Below, piece by piece: positions 8,746 to 17,850 of a stretch of 47,815 nucleotides of DNA. A model generated the notes under the pieces. It ran no database searches, was not told the DNA's origin, and worked only from the letters and a program-made list of their open reading frames with translations. A program made the position numbers and the translations under genes. How positions within the stretch are numbered: position 1 is the first letter of the stretch; every line of letters begins with the position of its first letter. The DNA is taken from NCBI GenBank assembly GCA_020351995.1, contig CP070674.1, forward strand, positions 2,322,222 to 2,370,036. Reading direction: 5' to 3'. The stretch comes from Candidatus Zixiibacteriota bacterium. GTDB taxonomy: Bacteria; Zixibacteria; MSB-5A5; GN15; FEB-12.

Positions 8746-8847
8746 GGCTGCTCCAGCAAGATTGTTAGAATTTGTCTCTTTCTCTTGATTATCGTGTGAT
8801 TTTCGGTTTACTTGATGCAAAGCGGGCAAATTGTGAAAGAATGAACC

Positions 8848-9699
8848 ATGCGAGACAGTGCGAAGAAACCCGAGTGGTTGAAAGTCAAGGCTTTTAGCGG
8901 TCCCGGTTTTGACCGTGTCAACCGCCTTCTCCGCGAACACCAGCTCAACACCGTCTGTCACGCGGCCAATTGTCCCAATCGCGGTGAATGTTTCAATCGC
9001 GGCACAGCCACATTTCTCATTCTCGGTTCTGTTTGTTCTCGCAACTGCTCTTTCTGTGATGTAAGGTCAGGCCAACCGGTCGATGTTGATCCCGGTGAAC
9101 CATCGCGCGTGGCAGAGATGGCCGCGAAACTGGGACTGCAACACGTGGTCGTGACTTCCGTTACCCGCGATGATTTGCCGGACGGTGGTGCCTCACATTT
9201 CGCGAAGGTTGTGTGGCATCTTCGAGGCGCGCTTGAGTGCGCCACTGTAGAGGTGCTGACACCGGATTTCAAGGGGAAGAGGGGGGCCTGGGATACCGTC
9301 ATCGGCAGCGCCCCCGATGTTTTCAATCACAATGTCGAGACGGTACCGAGGCTCTACCCGGAGATCCGACCGCAGGCCGACTACCATCGGTCTCTCGAAC
9401 TGCTCCGATATGTTCGTGAGAACTCCGGCATCACCACCAAGTCAGGTCTGATGGTAGGCATGGGGGAAACGCTGGCCGAGTTGCGTGAGGTGTTCAGGGA
9501 TGTTGCCGACAGGGGCGTTTCAATTTTAACCATTGGTCAATATCTGGCTCCGTCAAAGGGGCATTTCCCTGTTCACCGATACCTTCATCCTGAGGAGTTC
9601 TCCGAAATGGAACAACTCGCCCTTCAGTCGGGAATCAACAAAGTGTTCTCGGCTCCGCTGGTTCGCTCATCTTATCTGGCCGACCTTTTTCAGGCGTAA
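8848..9699 (+). CDS. lipA: Lipoyl synthase, radical SAM
   Basis: This 283-residue protein is the expected length for LipA, which inserts two sulfurs into protein-bound octanoyl groups of 2-oxoacid dehydrogenases and the glycine cleavage H protein. Both Fe-S sites are complete: C37, C42 and C48 hold the auxiliary cluster that donates sulfur, and C63-x3-C67-x2-C70 holds the radical SAM cluster. The conserved RSSY lies near the C-terminus (residues 274-277), where its Ser ligates the auxiliary cluster. DVRSGQP and NHNVETVPRLYP are also family signatures. It is transcribed divergently from the dockerin-protein gene. A LipM-type octanoyltransferase at 39446 could supply its substrate. Confidence 0.97.
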   Translation: MRDSAKKPEWLKVKAFSGPGFDRVNRLLREHQLNTVCHAANCPNRGECFNRGTATFLILGSVCSRNCSFCDVRSGQPVDVDPGEPSRVAEMAAKLGLQHVVVTSVTRDDLPDGGASHFAKVVWHLRGALECATVEVLTPDFKGKRGAWDTVIGSAPDVFNHNVETVPRLYPEIRPQADYHRSLELLRYVRENSGITTKSGLMVGMGETLAELREVFRDVADRGVSILTIGQYLAPSKGHFPVHRYLHPEEFSEMEQLALQSGINKVFSAPLVRSSYLADLFQA

Positions 9700-9809
9700 G
9701 AAGGGCCGGTTAAACTCAGGTCAATATTTATACAAAATCAAGTCCGGCACTGGCTTAATTGGTCGGGTTGTCCGATAAATTTAGAGACCCGAAAATAGAA
9801 AGGACACCC

Positions 9810-11321
9810 ATGGGCACCATCCGACCGACGAATATTGTCGTTGTCGATGATGAACAGTACATTTGCAATATCATCATTGAGGCTCTATCTTCGGAAGCGC
9901 ACAACGTAGTATCTTTCTGTGAACCCGCCGAGGCTCTCGCACACATAGAAAACAACGCCGTTGATCTGGTTCTGACCGATCTGGTAATGGGTGATTATAC
10001 CGGCGTACAGATTCTGGAGACGACGCAAAAGGCGCATAAGGATGCTATTGTTATTCTTATGACCGCGCATCCCACGGTCCAGACAGCGATATCGGTACTT
10101 AAGAAGGGGGCTTACGATTTTCTCGTTAAACCGTTCAAACTCGACATTCTCAAGGCTGCCATAGAACGCGGCCTGGAGCACCAGCGAGTCATACGCGACT
10201 TTGTTAACCTTCAGGGCCAGGTGGAGTTTCTGAAGGTGGCCAATGCCAGTGTCGCCGAGGAAAATATGACCAGTTTTCTTAAGCTGGTTGTCGAATCGTG
10301 CAAGAAAGAGTTGGCTGCTCATGCCGTATGCGTAACCGAGCTCGACCCTGAATCACTTGATGTTATAACAGAGGTCTGCGACTGTGAGAAAGAGGAGTGT
10401 CTGGATATACTGACCGCCGAATCGAGCAAGGTGCCTTTCTCCGAGCGCGACCTGAGGCCGATCATAAGGCGTGAACAGATAGAGCGCGATGGTGAGCTGG
10501 TTACCAAGGTGTTTATTTCTCAACCCATCGTCATTCGCGGCCAACTCCACGGGGTTATCGATGTCCTCATCGCACGTCGTTTCGATGAGCTGACGCGCGG
10601 ACAGTTAGATGTTCTTACAATTCTGAGTAATTCAGCGGCATCGACTATCGCCAACCGCCGTCTCTACCGGGAGCTTCAACGGTCGTACCTGGAGGCAATC
10701 CGTGGGCTGGCCAATGCTATTGAAGCACGTGACAAGTATACTGCCGGTCACACCGACCGGGTCTGTAAGCTGGCCGGATTGATCGCCTCCGAACTTAAGT
10801 GGGATCGTGGCCGGATGAACAACCTGGTGATGGGCTGCACGCTTCATGACATCGGTAAAATCGGTGTGCCCGATTCTATCCTGAACAAGCCCGGGCCGTT
10901 GACCGACGAGGAACGGTATAAGATGCAAAGACATCCGGAGGTCGGATTAAGAATTATAAACGAGATTGAGCTTTGCCGTCCCGCGACCCCCTATATTATG
11001 GCTCATCACGAATGGTATGACGGCAGCGGTTATCCCGGCGGATTAGCTGGCGAAAACATTCCTGTCGAAGGCCGTTTGCTGGCAGTGGCCGACACCTTCG
11101 ACGCTATCATGTCCGACCGTCCCTATCGCAAGGGGCGGAGCTTCAGGACAGCCATTTCCGAGTTGGTCAAGTACCGCGGCACGCAGTTTGATCCCGATAT
11201 TGTGGATACTTTCCTTGAAGTAGTCAGGGGGGGCAAAGTGAACTTCAAGGAGATGTACGGGCATGAAGAGGACCTCAGCCAGGTGGATGAACTTATGGTT
11301 ATCGAGAAGGTACTCTTCTGA
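9810..11321 (+). CDS. Response regulator with GAF and HD-GYP domains (probable c-di-GMP phosphodiesterase)
   Basis: I start at the ATG at 9810, which has AAAGGA five bases upstream; the frame extends 17 codons further but without a good site. The 503-residue protein has a receiver domain (1-125, phospho-acceptor D57, VKPF near 104), a GAF-like sensor (about 145-290) and an HD-GYP domain (about 305-480). HD-GYP motifs are intact: H346-D347 in HDIGKIGVP and HHEWYDGSGYPGGL from H399. Members hydrolyse cyclic di-GMP to GMP, so phosphorylation or a GAF ligand probably sets phosphodiesterase activity. No partner kinase or GGDEF protein is in the window. Its stop is only six bases from the convergent protease gene. 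Confidence 0.9.
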   Translation: MGTIRPTNIVVVDDEQYICNIIIEALSSEAHNVVSFCEPAEALAHIENNAVDLVLTDLVMGDYTGVQILETTQKAHKDAIVILMTAHPTVQTAISVLKKGAYDFLVKPFKLDILKAAIERGLEHQRVIRDFVNLQGQVEFLKVANASVAEENMTSFLKLVVESCKKELAAHAVCVTELDPESLDVITEVCDCEKEECLDILTAESSKVPFSERDLRPIIRREQIERDGELVTKVFISQPIVIRGQLHGVIDVLIARRFDELTRGQLDVLTILSNSAASTIANRRLYRELQRSYLEAIRGLANAIEARDKYTAGHTDRVCKLAGLIASELKWDRGRMNNLVMGCTLHDIGKIGVPDSILNKPGPLTDEERYKMQRHPEVGLRIINEIELCRPATPYIMAHHEWYDGSGYPGGLAGENIPVEGRLLAVADTFDAIMSDRPYRKGRSFRTAISELVKYRGTQFDPDIVDTFLEVVRGGKVNFKEMYGHEEDLSQVDELMVIEKVLF

Positions 11322-11327
11322 GAATGC

Positions 11328-12488
11328 CTAAAAAGGCCGCGGAGTAAAAGATATCACCAGTATAATCAAGGCAATTATGCCGAGCCCGGTAGCATTGCGA
11401 CCGGGCTTTTTACTATCGTTGAGAGTGGGTGGGTGCTTGACCCCGAAGATAATTCCGAAGGCGGCAAAAACCCACCATATCACTGACTGAAAACCCAGTA
11501 CAATCAAAAACGCCATCGCGATATATCCGAGCAAATGCTGTCGTTTACGCCCTAACCCATACAGAATGTGCCCACCGTCGAGCTGGCCGATGGGAAGTAA
11601 GTTTATGGCGGTTATGAGCAGTCCTACCCAGCCGGCAAAAGCAGCCTCCGTTAGCTTGTAAGCGTAACCTTCGGGGGCTGCTCCGACAAGACCGAGTGTA
11701 GAAAGCCTCATCAGAATCGATTCGCCGAAGAGATAGAAGCGGTCGTACAACATCACCTCCTCCATCGGTTTGAAGACCGAGCCGCTCAAACCATACCATA
11801 ACCAGATCAAGGCCACAAACCATCCGGCTATAGGTCCGGCCGCGCCCACCTCAATTAGGTCACGACGGTTCCAGAAGGGTGACTTGCTCTTGATAATCGC
11901 GCCAAACGTACCTATGAAATTAGGAGCGGGTATGAAGTACGGCCAGGAAGTCACGATATTTCGTCGTCGGCTGGCCAGGAAATGGCCCATTTCATGAACG
12001 AAGAGGATTGATATCATCGCGAGCGTGAATTCGATACCAGCGCCTGCCGCCAGAGCGTCAAGGGTGTTGTCCAGGGCCTGTGACCAGACCGCCATAGTGG
12101 CTTTGAATTCCTGCCACCATGACTGAACCAACACGGCATCCGGACTCTGTTCCGCTAACTTAAGCGTAATAGCCCAGAGTTCACGGAAGAAGACTGGTAC
12201 TACATATACTGAGACCAAGGTTATTACGAAGAGGATGAGATTGAGGCGTGGTATCTTTATTTTTGGTCTGGGACTTATCTTCAAATTGAGCTGCTCCTGG
12301 CTGTCATCGATGATAAAGTCGTACCCGGCGGCACTTAGACGATCCGATATCAACGTTCGGGAAGTTTCACGGCTGAAACGGTACTCCAGACTGAATTCCA
12401 GATTTTGACCCCGTTGATAGACGGCCACGATTTCAAACAGGTCTTCCAGCAATCGTGTGATAGTCAGTATGTGCTTGTCCTGCTTCAT
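11328..12488 (-). CDS. Site-2-type (M50) intramembrane metalloprotease
   Basis: The 386-residue protein starts at the ATG at 12488; a TTG seven codons upstream is possible but less likely. A soluble N-terminal domain (1-75) precedes a multi-pass membrane core. The zinc site is HEMGH (165-169) inside a membrane helix, and the third ligand lies in LPIGQLDGGH (298-307). An Ala/Gly-rich GAAGPIAGW helix lies between. This layout matches the FtsH-independent, PDZ-lacking site-2 proteases of bacteria and plant EGY proteins. Substrates may be membrane-tethered regulators such as anti-sigma factors, but none is nearby. A TATAAT lies nine bases before the ATG, so the message may be leaderless. Confidence 0.88.
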   Translation of the reverse strand: MKQDKHILTITRLLEDLFEIVAVYQRGQNLEFSLEYRFSRETSRTLISDRLSAAGYDFIIDDSQEQLNLKISPRPKIKIPRLNLILFVITLVSVYVVPVFFRELWAITLKLAEQSPDAVLVQSWWQEFKATMAVWSQALDNTLDALAAGAGIEFTLAMISILFVHEMGHFLASRRRNIVTSWPYFIPAPNFIGTFGAIIKSKSPFWNRRDLIEVGAAGPIAGWFVALIWLWYGLSGSVFKPMEEVMLYDRFYLFGESILMRLSTLGLVGAAPEGYAYKLTEAAFAGWVGLLITAINLLPIGQLDGGHILYGLGRKRQHLLGYIAMAFLIVLGFQSVIWWVFAAFGIIFGVKHPPTLNDSKKPGRNATGLGIIALIILVISFTPRPF

Positions 12489-12497
12489 GCGGGTTCC

Positions 12498-12526
12498 ATT
12501 ATACAACAAAAACGTTGCCTTTATAA
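12498..12526 (-). promoter_or_regulatory. Sigma70-like promoter for the M50 protease gene
   Basis: On the minus strand a perfect TATAAT (12498-12503) sits 17 bases after a weak TTATAA. The -10 ends nine bases from the ATG, so transcription would begin close to the start codon. Confidence 0.4.
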
Positions 12527-12616
12527 CATAAAAAAACAGCCGGTGTTCATCATGTGATTGCCTGTTTGGAAGAAGTCCTTGACATTATTCTGTAGAGAAT
12601 GTTTTGTGGAAACGGG

Positions 12617-15025
12617 ATGCGACTAATCTCTCTTGAAATCAGTAATTTTCGCGTCATCAGGAACGTTCGGCTGACGTTTCCGGACAGCGTTATAGGCATT
12701 ATCGGGCCGAACGGCGCCGGGAAATCGTCCATAATCGAGGCTGTTTCGTGGGCTCTCTACGGCAATCAGGCCGCCCGCACCGGTAAGGACGAAATCAAAT
12801 CCAGTTTTGCCCGGGCGGATGACAACTGCGAAGTCCGTCTTGAGTTTTCCGTGAACGAAGAGCGATACCGGGTAGCCCGGCGTCTGGTGGGACGCACCGA
12901 GCGAGCCGAAGTGGAGCTTTACCGCGGCGAGGCATCCGAATCAGTCGGTGTTAATGAAACCAAAGCCTACGTGGGACAGCTACTCGGCCTGGATTGGCGC
13001 GGTTTTCTCAGTTCGTTTCTAGCGCGGCAGGCCGAGCTGAACGCGCTATCCGACCTTCAACCCTCAAAAAGACGCGACCACATAGCCGGTATGCTGGGGA
13101 TCGAGCGCCTCGATAAGGCCATACAGAGAGTGAAAGAAGATAGCCGTCTTTACAAAGACAAAGGACAGTTTCTCGAACGGCAGATTGCCCAGAAGGATCA
13201 GGTACTGAACCGGCTCGAGCAACTCAGGGAAGCTCTCTCTGATTTCGAGGAGCCCCTTGCCGAACTTAAACGAGAACAGGAAAAAGCGGAGTCACAGCAC
13301 AAAGCGGCTAAAGATGAGCTGGCCTCGGTCCAGAAGAAACGAGATGAATGGCTAAGGCTCCAAGCCCGGATCCAGGTACAGAGAACAACGTTGGAGGCGC
13401 TGGTTCAGCAGCAGAAGGCCCTGTCGGACGAACAGGAGAAATTGACGCAGCACGAACGGGACCTCGAAAATCTGGGACGTCAACTCAGTGAGCTCACTCC
13501 CGCACGCGAAGAATTCGAAAAGCAGAAGGAAGCCAAAAGCAAGATTGCCATGAAGGAAGAACTGACTGAGCGTCAGAAATCCACCGAGGCGCAGGTAGCA
13601 CAAGAGAAGACGGATTTGGAGGCTCTGGAACGTAAACTGGGCGAAATCGACGCCGCGCTGAGTAAGTATCCCGAAAATATTGAAGAGCGCTTCAGGAATG
13701 AGCAGCAGAGACTTGAGTCTGCCCGTGATGAGTACAGTCGCCTTCGGGCAGAGCTTGAGTCGGGCCGGAAACAGGCGGCAAAGCTGCAGGAACAGCTGAA
13801 ATCAGTCGACAAACTTGGCCCTGATTCGGTCTGTGAGCGCTGTCGCCGGCCGTTTGGCGAGGATTTTCAGCAAATAAGGAATCATCTTGCTGCCGAGGTC
13901 GCGCAACTCCTCCGCGATCTGAGCAAGGCTGAACAGGGTATGCTGCAACAAAAAAAGGCCGGGGAGAAGCTTCGTGACTTAGTAGACCAACTGGAGCGAG
14001 AAAAGAACCTTCGTTACCAGTCGACACTTGATCGACAGTCGACAGTTCGTGAGATGGATTCATTGCGCAGGCGGCTGGAGGCTAATCAGAATATTCTTGA
14101 ACAGATTGGAGATCAGCTGACCGGTTACAAGGAACTTTACTATGACCCGGTTCGGTTCCGTGAGGCCGCTGAAAAGTTCGAACGGATGGAGAAAATGAAG
14201 GAACGGCACGACCAGCTTACCGGGAGCCTGGCCCGGTTGCCGATAGTCAGAGAATCAATTGCTGAAGTTGGGCGTAAACTCGAAGAAACCCGAAAGAACG
14301 AGGCACGCCTCACGGAGGAAGCGACGGGACTGGGTTATAACGAAGACACATTCAGAGAGTTATCGGTTGCCTTTGAACAGTCGCGGAAGATACTTGACTC
14401 GGCCTCGAACGAATATCTTACCCGTAGCAAGGAGAAAGAACTCACGGAAAAAGAGTTGGAGGGCAAGCTCGAGCAATTGAAAAGTTTCGAAGAGGCCGAA
14501 TTGGAACTGGAGGAATCCCGCTCCGCCCACTACTATGGCGAGAAGTTGGGCCGTCTGTTTGGCGATTTTCGGCAGGAATTAATCGCCTCCATTCGCCCCT
14601 CGCTGGCCGACATATCGTCGGGCTTGATGGCGGAAATGTCCGGAGGCAAGTACAACCTCGTTGAGCTGGATGAAAAGTATAACCTGCGGGTGATGGATAG
14701 CGGTGTTTATTACGGTGTCGACCGTTTCAGTGGCGGGGAAAAGGATCTGGCCAACCTGTGTCTTCGCCTGGCCATCTCACTGGCCCTGACCGAATCGGCG
14801 GGATTGACACGTTCGTTCGTGATTCTCGATGAGGTCTTCGGCTCGCAGGATAACCAGCGTAAAGAACTAATCCTTCAGGCGATGGCTCAACTGAAAAATC
14901 GATTTCCGCAGATACTTCTGGTGACCCACGTGGATGATGTCAAGGACGGCGTGGAAGAGATTGTCGAGGTGGTACCCACAGGGAGCGGGTGGTCGGAAGT
15001 GAGGGTCAATGGCGTCAATGTCTAA
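12617..15025 (+). CDS. Rad50/SbcC-like SMC-family ATPase with zinc hook
   Basis: I start at the ATG at 12617 (MRLISLEISNFR), the usual family start. An in-frame ATG six codons earlier would add MFCGNG. The 802-residue protein has a Walker A GPNGAGKSS (30-38), two long coiled coils and a central C406-x2-C409 (CERC) zinc hook. The ABC signature FSGGEKDLANL begins at 704, Walker B ILDE at 736-739, and a VTHVDD switch follows. Such proteins bind DNA ends as dimers and normally work with an Mre11/SbcD nuclease. No SbcD gene adjoins it. Instead its stop overlaps a thermonuclease gene by 17 bases. At 802 residues it is Rad50-like in size, shorter than E. coli SbcC. Confidence 0.9.
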   Translation: MRLISLEISNFRVIRNVRLTFPDSVIGIIGPNGAGKSSIIEAVSWALYGNQAARTGKDEIKSSFARADDNCEVRLEFSVNEERYRVARRLVGRTERAEVELYRGEASESVGVNETKAYVGQLLGLDWRGFLSSFLARQAELNALSDLQPSKRRDHIAGMLGIERLDKAIQRVKEDSRLYKDKGQFLERQIAQKDQVLNRLEQLREALSDFEEPLAELKREQEKAESQHKAAKDELASVQKKRDEWLRLQARIQVQRTTLEALVQQQKALSDEQEKLTQHERDLENLGRQLSELTPAREEFEKQKEAKSKIAMKEELTERQKSTEAQVAQEKTDLEALERKLGEIDAALSKYPENIEERFRNEQQRLESARDEYSRLRAELESGRKQAAKLQEQLKSVDKLGPDSVCERCRRPFGEDFQQIRNHLAAEVAQLLRDLSKAEQGMLQQKKAGEKLRDLVDQLEREKNLRYQSTLDRQSTVREMDSLRRRLEANQNILEQIGDQLTGYKELYYDPVRFREAAEKFERMEKMKERHDQLTGSLARLPIVRESIAEVGRKLEETRKNEARLTEEATGLGYNEDTFRELSVAFEQSRKILDSASNEYLTRSKEKELTEKELEGKLEQLKSFEEAELELEESRSAHYYGEKLGRLFGDFRQELIASIRPSLADISSGLMAEMSGGKYNLVELDEKYNLRVMDSGVYYGVDRFSGGEKDLANLCLRLAISLALTESAGLTRSFVILDEVFGSQDNQRKELILQAMAQLKNRFPQILLVTHVDDVKDGVEEIVEVVPTGSGWSEVRVNGVNV

Positions 15026-15671
15026 ACTCACAAAACGCCGATTCCGGGTCTGGGCCACCGTTGCCGTTCTGGTGGTCTTGATTCTGGCCGTGCGCCTCGT
15101 CGAGGATATAGGTTTCGACCGGAAACCGACTGATCGGTTTACGGTTACCGCTATAATTGACGGCGATACTATGGAGCTGGGGGGTGGTGACCGGTTGCGT
15201 CTATTGTCAATTGATACACCGGAGAAAGACGAGCCGTTCTATCAGGAGGCCACCGATTTCCTGACCGAGATGGCCCTGGGGAAGACCGCCAGAATCGAGT
15301 TTGCCGATACCCGCCGCGACCGCTATGGCCGGCTGCTGGGATACGTGTATATCGACGGCATATTCATTAATGAGGCTATCCTTGAAAACGGCCTGGGGAA
15401 TCTTTACCTTTTCCGGGACACCGATGTTGACCGGCCCGAAACGGGGTGTATGCTGTCCGCCCAGCGTCGGGCCATCGCCGCGCGGAAAGGTATCTGGTCA
15501 ATTACCCGCCACCCTGAAGAATCCTATATTGCCAAGAACACCTCGTTTCGCTTCCACCGACCGGGGTGCGCGTCGGCCGCAAGACTGAAGAAAGGTAGTT
15601 ACCGGGTATTTAGGATTCGGGAGGAGGCCCTGATGGAAGGTTTGTCTCCCTGTCGTAACTGCAAACCTTAG
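15009..15671 (+). CDS. Membrane-anchored thermonuclease (SNase family) with Ada-like metal-binding tail
   Basis: The protein has 220 residues. A transmembrane helix lies at about 14-31, followed by a staphylococcal-nuclease fold. The three catalytic residues are present: R64 and E72 around LLSIDTPE, and R108 in DRYGRLLGY. IIDGDTMEL (49-57) supplies the calcium-binding aspartate. The last ~40 residues (FHRPGC near 182-187, then PCRNCKP) match the zinc-binding extension often seen on SNase and Ada proteins, with H183, C187, C215 and C218 as likely ligands. It would cut DNA or RNA outside the cytoplasm unless the helix is inverted. GAGGG lies just upstream of the ATG. The gene overlaps the Rad50-like gene, so translation is coupled. 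Confidence 0.88.
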   Translation: MASMSKLTKRRFRVWATVAVLVVLILAVRLVEDIGFDRKPTDRFTVTAIIDGDTMELGGGDRLRLLSIDTPEKDEPFYQEATDFLTEMALGKTARIEFADTRRDRYGRLLGYVYIDGIFINEAILENGLGNLYLFRDTDVDRPETGCMLSAQRRAIAARKGIWSITRHPEESYIAKNTSFRFHRPGCASAARLKKGSYRVFRIREEALMEGLSPCRNCKP

Positions 15672-15694
15672 GGTAAGCCGTTTGTATAACAAGT

Positions 15695-16177
15695 ATGAAA
15701 GCCAATAGCCGAAAAATATCTGTTTTGGGTGTCACCCTGATTTTGTTGACGCTCATTTGGGTCGGTTGTATCAAGAAGCCCGCCGTTGTCTATGATCAAC
15801 CCGAGGCCGGGTCGGCAGGCTTTTATGAAAAGGCCTGGATTGATCCCCAGATTATCCTCTCGGATAGCCTGTATACATTGATTAGAGCCGACCGGGTCGA
15901 CTCCTTTTACGTGCCGGAGTCCCCCGATCCCAGCCAGGAAGTATCTCAGTCGATTGAATTTCAGGTTCGTCAGGAGAATTGTTTTACCACCGTGAGTTTG
16001 TTGGACGAACACTCCCAACTGGTTCGTCTTCTGGTGGCCCGCAATTTGAATCGAGGGTTCTATAAGGTTACCTGCAACGTTAGCAGGCTGAGTCCTGAAC
16101 TTTCGTCGGTAGGGGTATATTATCTCAAAGCCGAATATTGTGGCTTCCCGGTGATCGAAAGGCTTACAATTCAATAG
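15695..16177 (+). CDS. Small lipoprotein with FlgD/secretion-tail-like beta domain
   Basis: This 160-residue protein has a lipoprotein signal (MKANSRKISV, hydrophobic core, IWVGC) with lipid-carrying C25. The mature part ends in a beta domain whose pattern resembles the FlgD Ig-like fold found at C-termini of exported proteins in FCB bacteria: SLLDEHSQLVRLLVARNL, then GFYKVTCNVS. No catalytic motif is visible. The ATG lacks a Shine-Dalgarno sequence. A TATAAC ends four bases before it, but I find no matching -35. It follows the thermonuclease gene by 23 bases. Confidence 0.7.
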   Translation: MKANSRKISVLGVTLILLTLIWVGCIKKPAVVYDQPEAGSAGFYEKAWIDPQIILSDSLYTLIRADRVDSFYVPESPDPSQEVSQSIEFQVRQENCFTTVSLLDEHSQLVRLLVARNLNRGFYKVTCNVSRLSPELSSVGVYYLKAEYCGFPVIERLTIQ

Positions 16178-16256
16178 GCTTTTGCCCTTCAGATTGTCTA
16201 ATAATTGCGCAGCTAATCCCCTACATTACAAGCTATTACAACCGATATATTGAAAA

Positions 16257-16284
16257 AGCCCCACAGTTTTGCGGGGCTGCTTTT
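16257..16284 (+). terminator. Intrinsic terminator upstream of the NtrC-type gene
   Basis: AGCCCC (16257-16262) pairs with GGGGCT (16273-16278), with one further pair beyond an A-C mismatch. The hairpin is followed by GCTTTT. It would end the lipoprotein transcript. Confidence 0.65.
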
Positions 16285-16327
16285 GAGATTGAATTAGGAA
16301 GGTGTATTTAATCCCAGAGGAGTAAAC

Positions 16328-17716
16328 ATGCCAAACATCCTTGTAGTGGACGATAAGGACTCCATGCGCAACATGCTTACTGAGACTCTGCTCGAGGAAG
16401 GACACCGGGTGGACTCTGCCTCTACCGGCAAAAAGGCCGTCGATCTGGTCCGGAACAAATCGTATGATCTGGTTTTGACGGATCTCAAAATGCCGGATAT
16501 CGATGGCCTGCAGGTTTTGTCGGAAGTAAAGGAAATCGATTCGGAAACGGCTGTTATTCTGATGACGGCCTTCGGTACCATCGAGGATGCCGTTGCGGCT
16601 ATGAAGCTGGGGGCGTTTGACTTTGTGACCAAACCCTTTGACACCGAGCATCTTTGCGTTCTGGTCAGCCGCGCTCTTGAGAATCGCCGCCTGATCGCTG
16701 AAAACACACTCCTTCGCCAGGAACTGTTCGCCAATACCGGTCTGGGTAATATTATTGGCAAGAATGAGAAGATGGTGGAGATATGCAAATTGATGGAAAA
16801 GGTGGCTGTGTCGGATGCTTCGGTTCTTCTTCAGGGGGAGTCGGGAACAGGTAAGGAGCTCTTCGCTCGCGCGATACATACGATGTCCCATCGCAAGGAC
16901 AAGCCTTATATCGCCATCAATTGCGCCGCCATACCGGGTGAGTTGCTGGAGAATGAGCTCTTTGGTTCGGAAAAAGGGGCTTTCACTGGTGCCCATGCCC
17001 GTAAGATGGGTAAGTTCGAGATTGCCCATACCGGGACGGTCTTTCTCGATGAAGTCGGTGATATGGATATTGCTCTTCAGGCCAAGCTTCTGCGGGTATT
17101 ACAGCAGAAGAATTTCGAGCGACTGGGCGGTACCAAGACCGTCGACGTTGATGTACGCGTCATTGCCGCCACTAACATGGATCTTAATGAGCTGATTCGG
17201 GCCAAGAGGTTCCGCGAGGATCTCTACTACCGGCTGTCGGTGTTTCCTATTCAAATCCCGGCCCTGAGAGAGCGCCCCGATGACATTCGCGAACTGGCCG
17301 AGTATTTCATCGATAAGTATTGTCGCGAGATGCGAAAACCTCCGAAATCCCTGTCGCGGGAAGCTGTCAGGATCCTTGAGAGATATCATTGGCCGGGCAA
17401 TGTTCGCGAACTTCAGAACACCGTGGAAAGAGCCGTAATACTTGCCGAAGGGAAAAAGGTCACACCCGATCACCTGGCCATCCGCCTGCGGCGTACAGGT
17501 GAAATCCAGCTTCGTGAGGGTGCCGGGCTGAAAGAAATCGGCTCGCATGCCCAGCGCATCGCCGAAAGATCGGCTATCATTAGGATCCTGAAACAGGTGC
17601 GCAATAACAAGCGAAAGGCGGCCAAGATTCTGAAGATTGATTATACCACGCTCTTTGACAAAATGAAGAAATACGAGATCGATAAAGCGCTGAGCGATGA
17701 TGATCCAATTGCGTAG
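16328..17716 (+). CDS. NtrC-family sigma54 response regulator
   Basis: The 462-residue protein has the full three-part layout: receiver domain (1-120, phospho-acceptor D52 in LTDLKMPD, KPFD near 106), AAA+ sigma54 activator domain (about 145-375) and Fis-type helix-turn-helix (about 420-458). Walker A is GESGTGKE and the sigma54-contacting GAFTGA loop lies near residue 217. Walker B (VFLDEVGDM) and the sensor region (LYYRLSVFPI) are intact, so it should activate sigma54 RNA polymerase after phosphorylation. GAGGAG lies a few bases before the ATG. No sensor kinase gene is adjacent, so it is an orphan in this window. Confidence 0.94.
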   Translation: MPNILVVDDKDSMRNMLTETLLEEGHRVDSASTGKKAVDLVRNKSYDLVLTDLKMPDIDGLQVLSEVKEIDSETAVILMTAFGTIEDAVAAMKLGAFDFVTKPFDTEHLCVLVSRALENRRLIAENTLLRQELFANTGLGNIIGKNEKMVEICKLMEKVAVSDASVLLQGESGTGKELFARAIHTMSHRKDKPYIAINCAAIPGELLENELFGSEKGAFTGAHARKMGKFEIAHTGTVFLDEVGDMDIALQAKLLRVLQQKNFERLGGTKTVDVDVRVIAATNMDLNELIRAKRFREDLYYRLSVFPIQIPALRERPDDIRELAEYFIDKYCREMRKPPKSLSREAVRILERYHWPGNVRELQNTVERAVILAEGKKVTPDHLAIRLRRTGEIQLREGAGLKEIGSHAQRIAERSAIIRILKQVRNNKRKAAKILKIDYTTLFDKMKKYEIDKALSDDDPIA

Positions 17717-17733
17717 GGGCTATTGACATAGAT

Positions 17734-17773
17734 AAAGCCGCCTTAAGGGGTTTCCGGGGCGGCTTTCTTTTTT
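17734..17773 (+). terminator. Strong intrinsic terminator after the NtrC-type gene
   Basis: AAAGCCGCC (17734-17742) pairs perfectly with GGCGGCTTT (17758-17766), followed by CTTTTTT. Confidence 0.88.
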
Positions 17774-17813
17774 CGGCGATTCGCTGTCGATCGTGGAAGA
17801 CTGCAATTTCCTA

Positions 17814-17842
17814 TTGACAATTTTGGCGTTTGGCACCATTTT
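17814..17842 (+). promoter_or_regulatory. Candidate promoter of the HNH nuclease gene
   Basis: A perfect TTGACA (17814-17819) lies 17 bases before a poor CATTTT. The same stretch has TGGCACC (17831-17837), four bases, then TTTCT, which fits a sigma54 -24/-12 element except for the key G of the GC pair. Either reading is uncertain. Confidence 0.3.
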
Positions 17843-17850
17843 TTCTGGAA

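Noticed and set aside
8746-8961. N-terminal extension of the dockerin protein by 72 codons
   Set aside because: The extension would overlap the lipA start on the other strand and would bury a perfect signal peptide that begins at 8745.
12579-12606. TTGACA before the Rad50-like gene
   Set aside because: No acceptable -10 box lies 15-19 bases downstream, so it is not called as a promoter.
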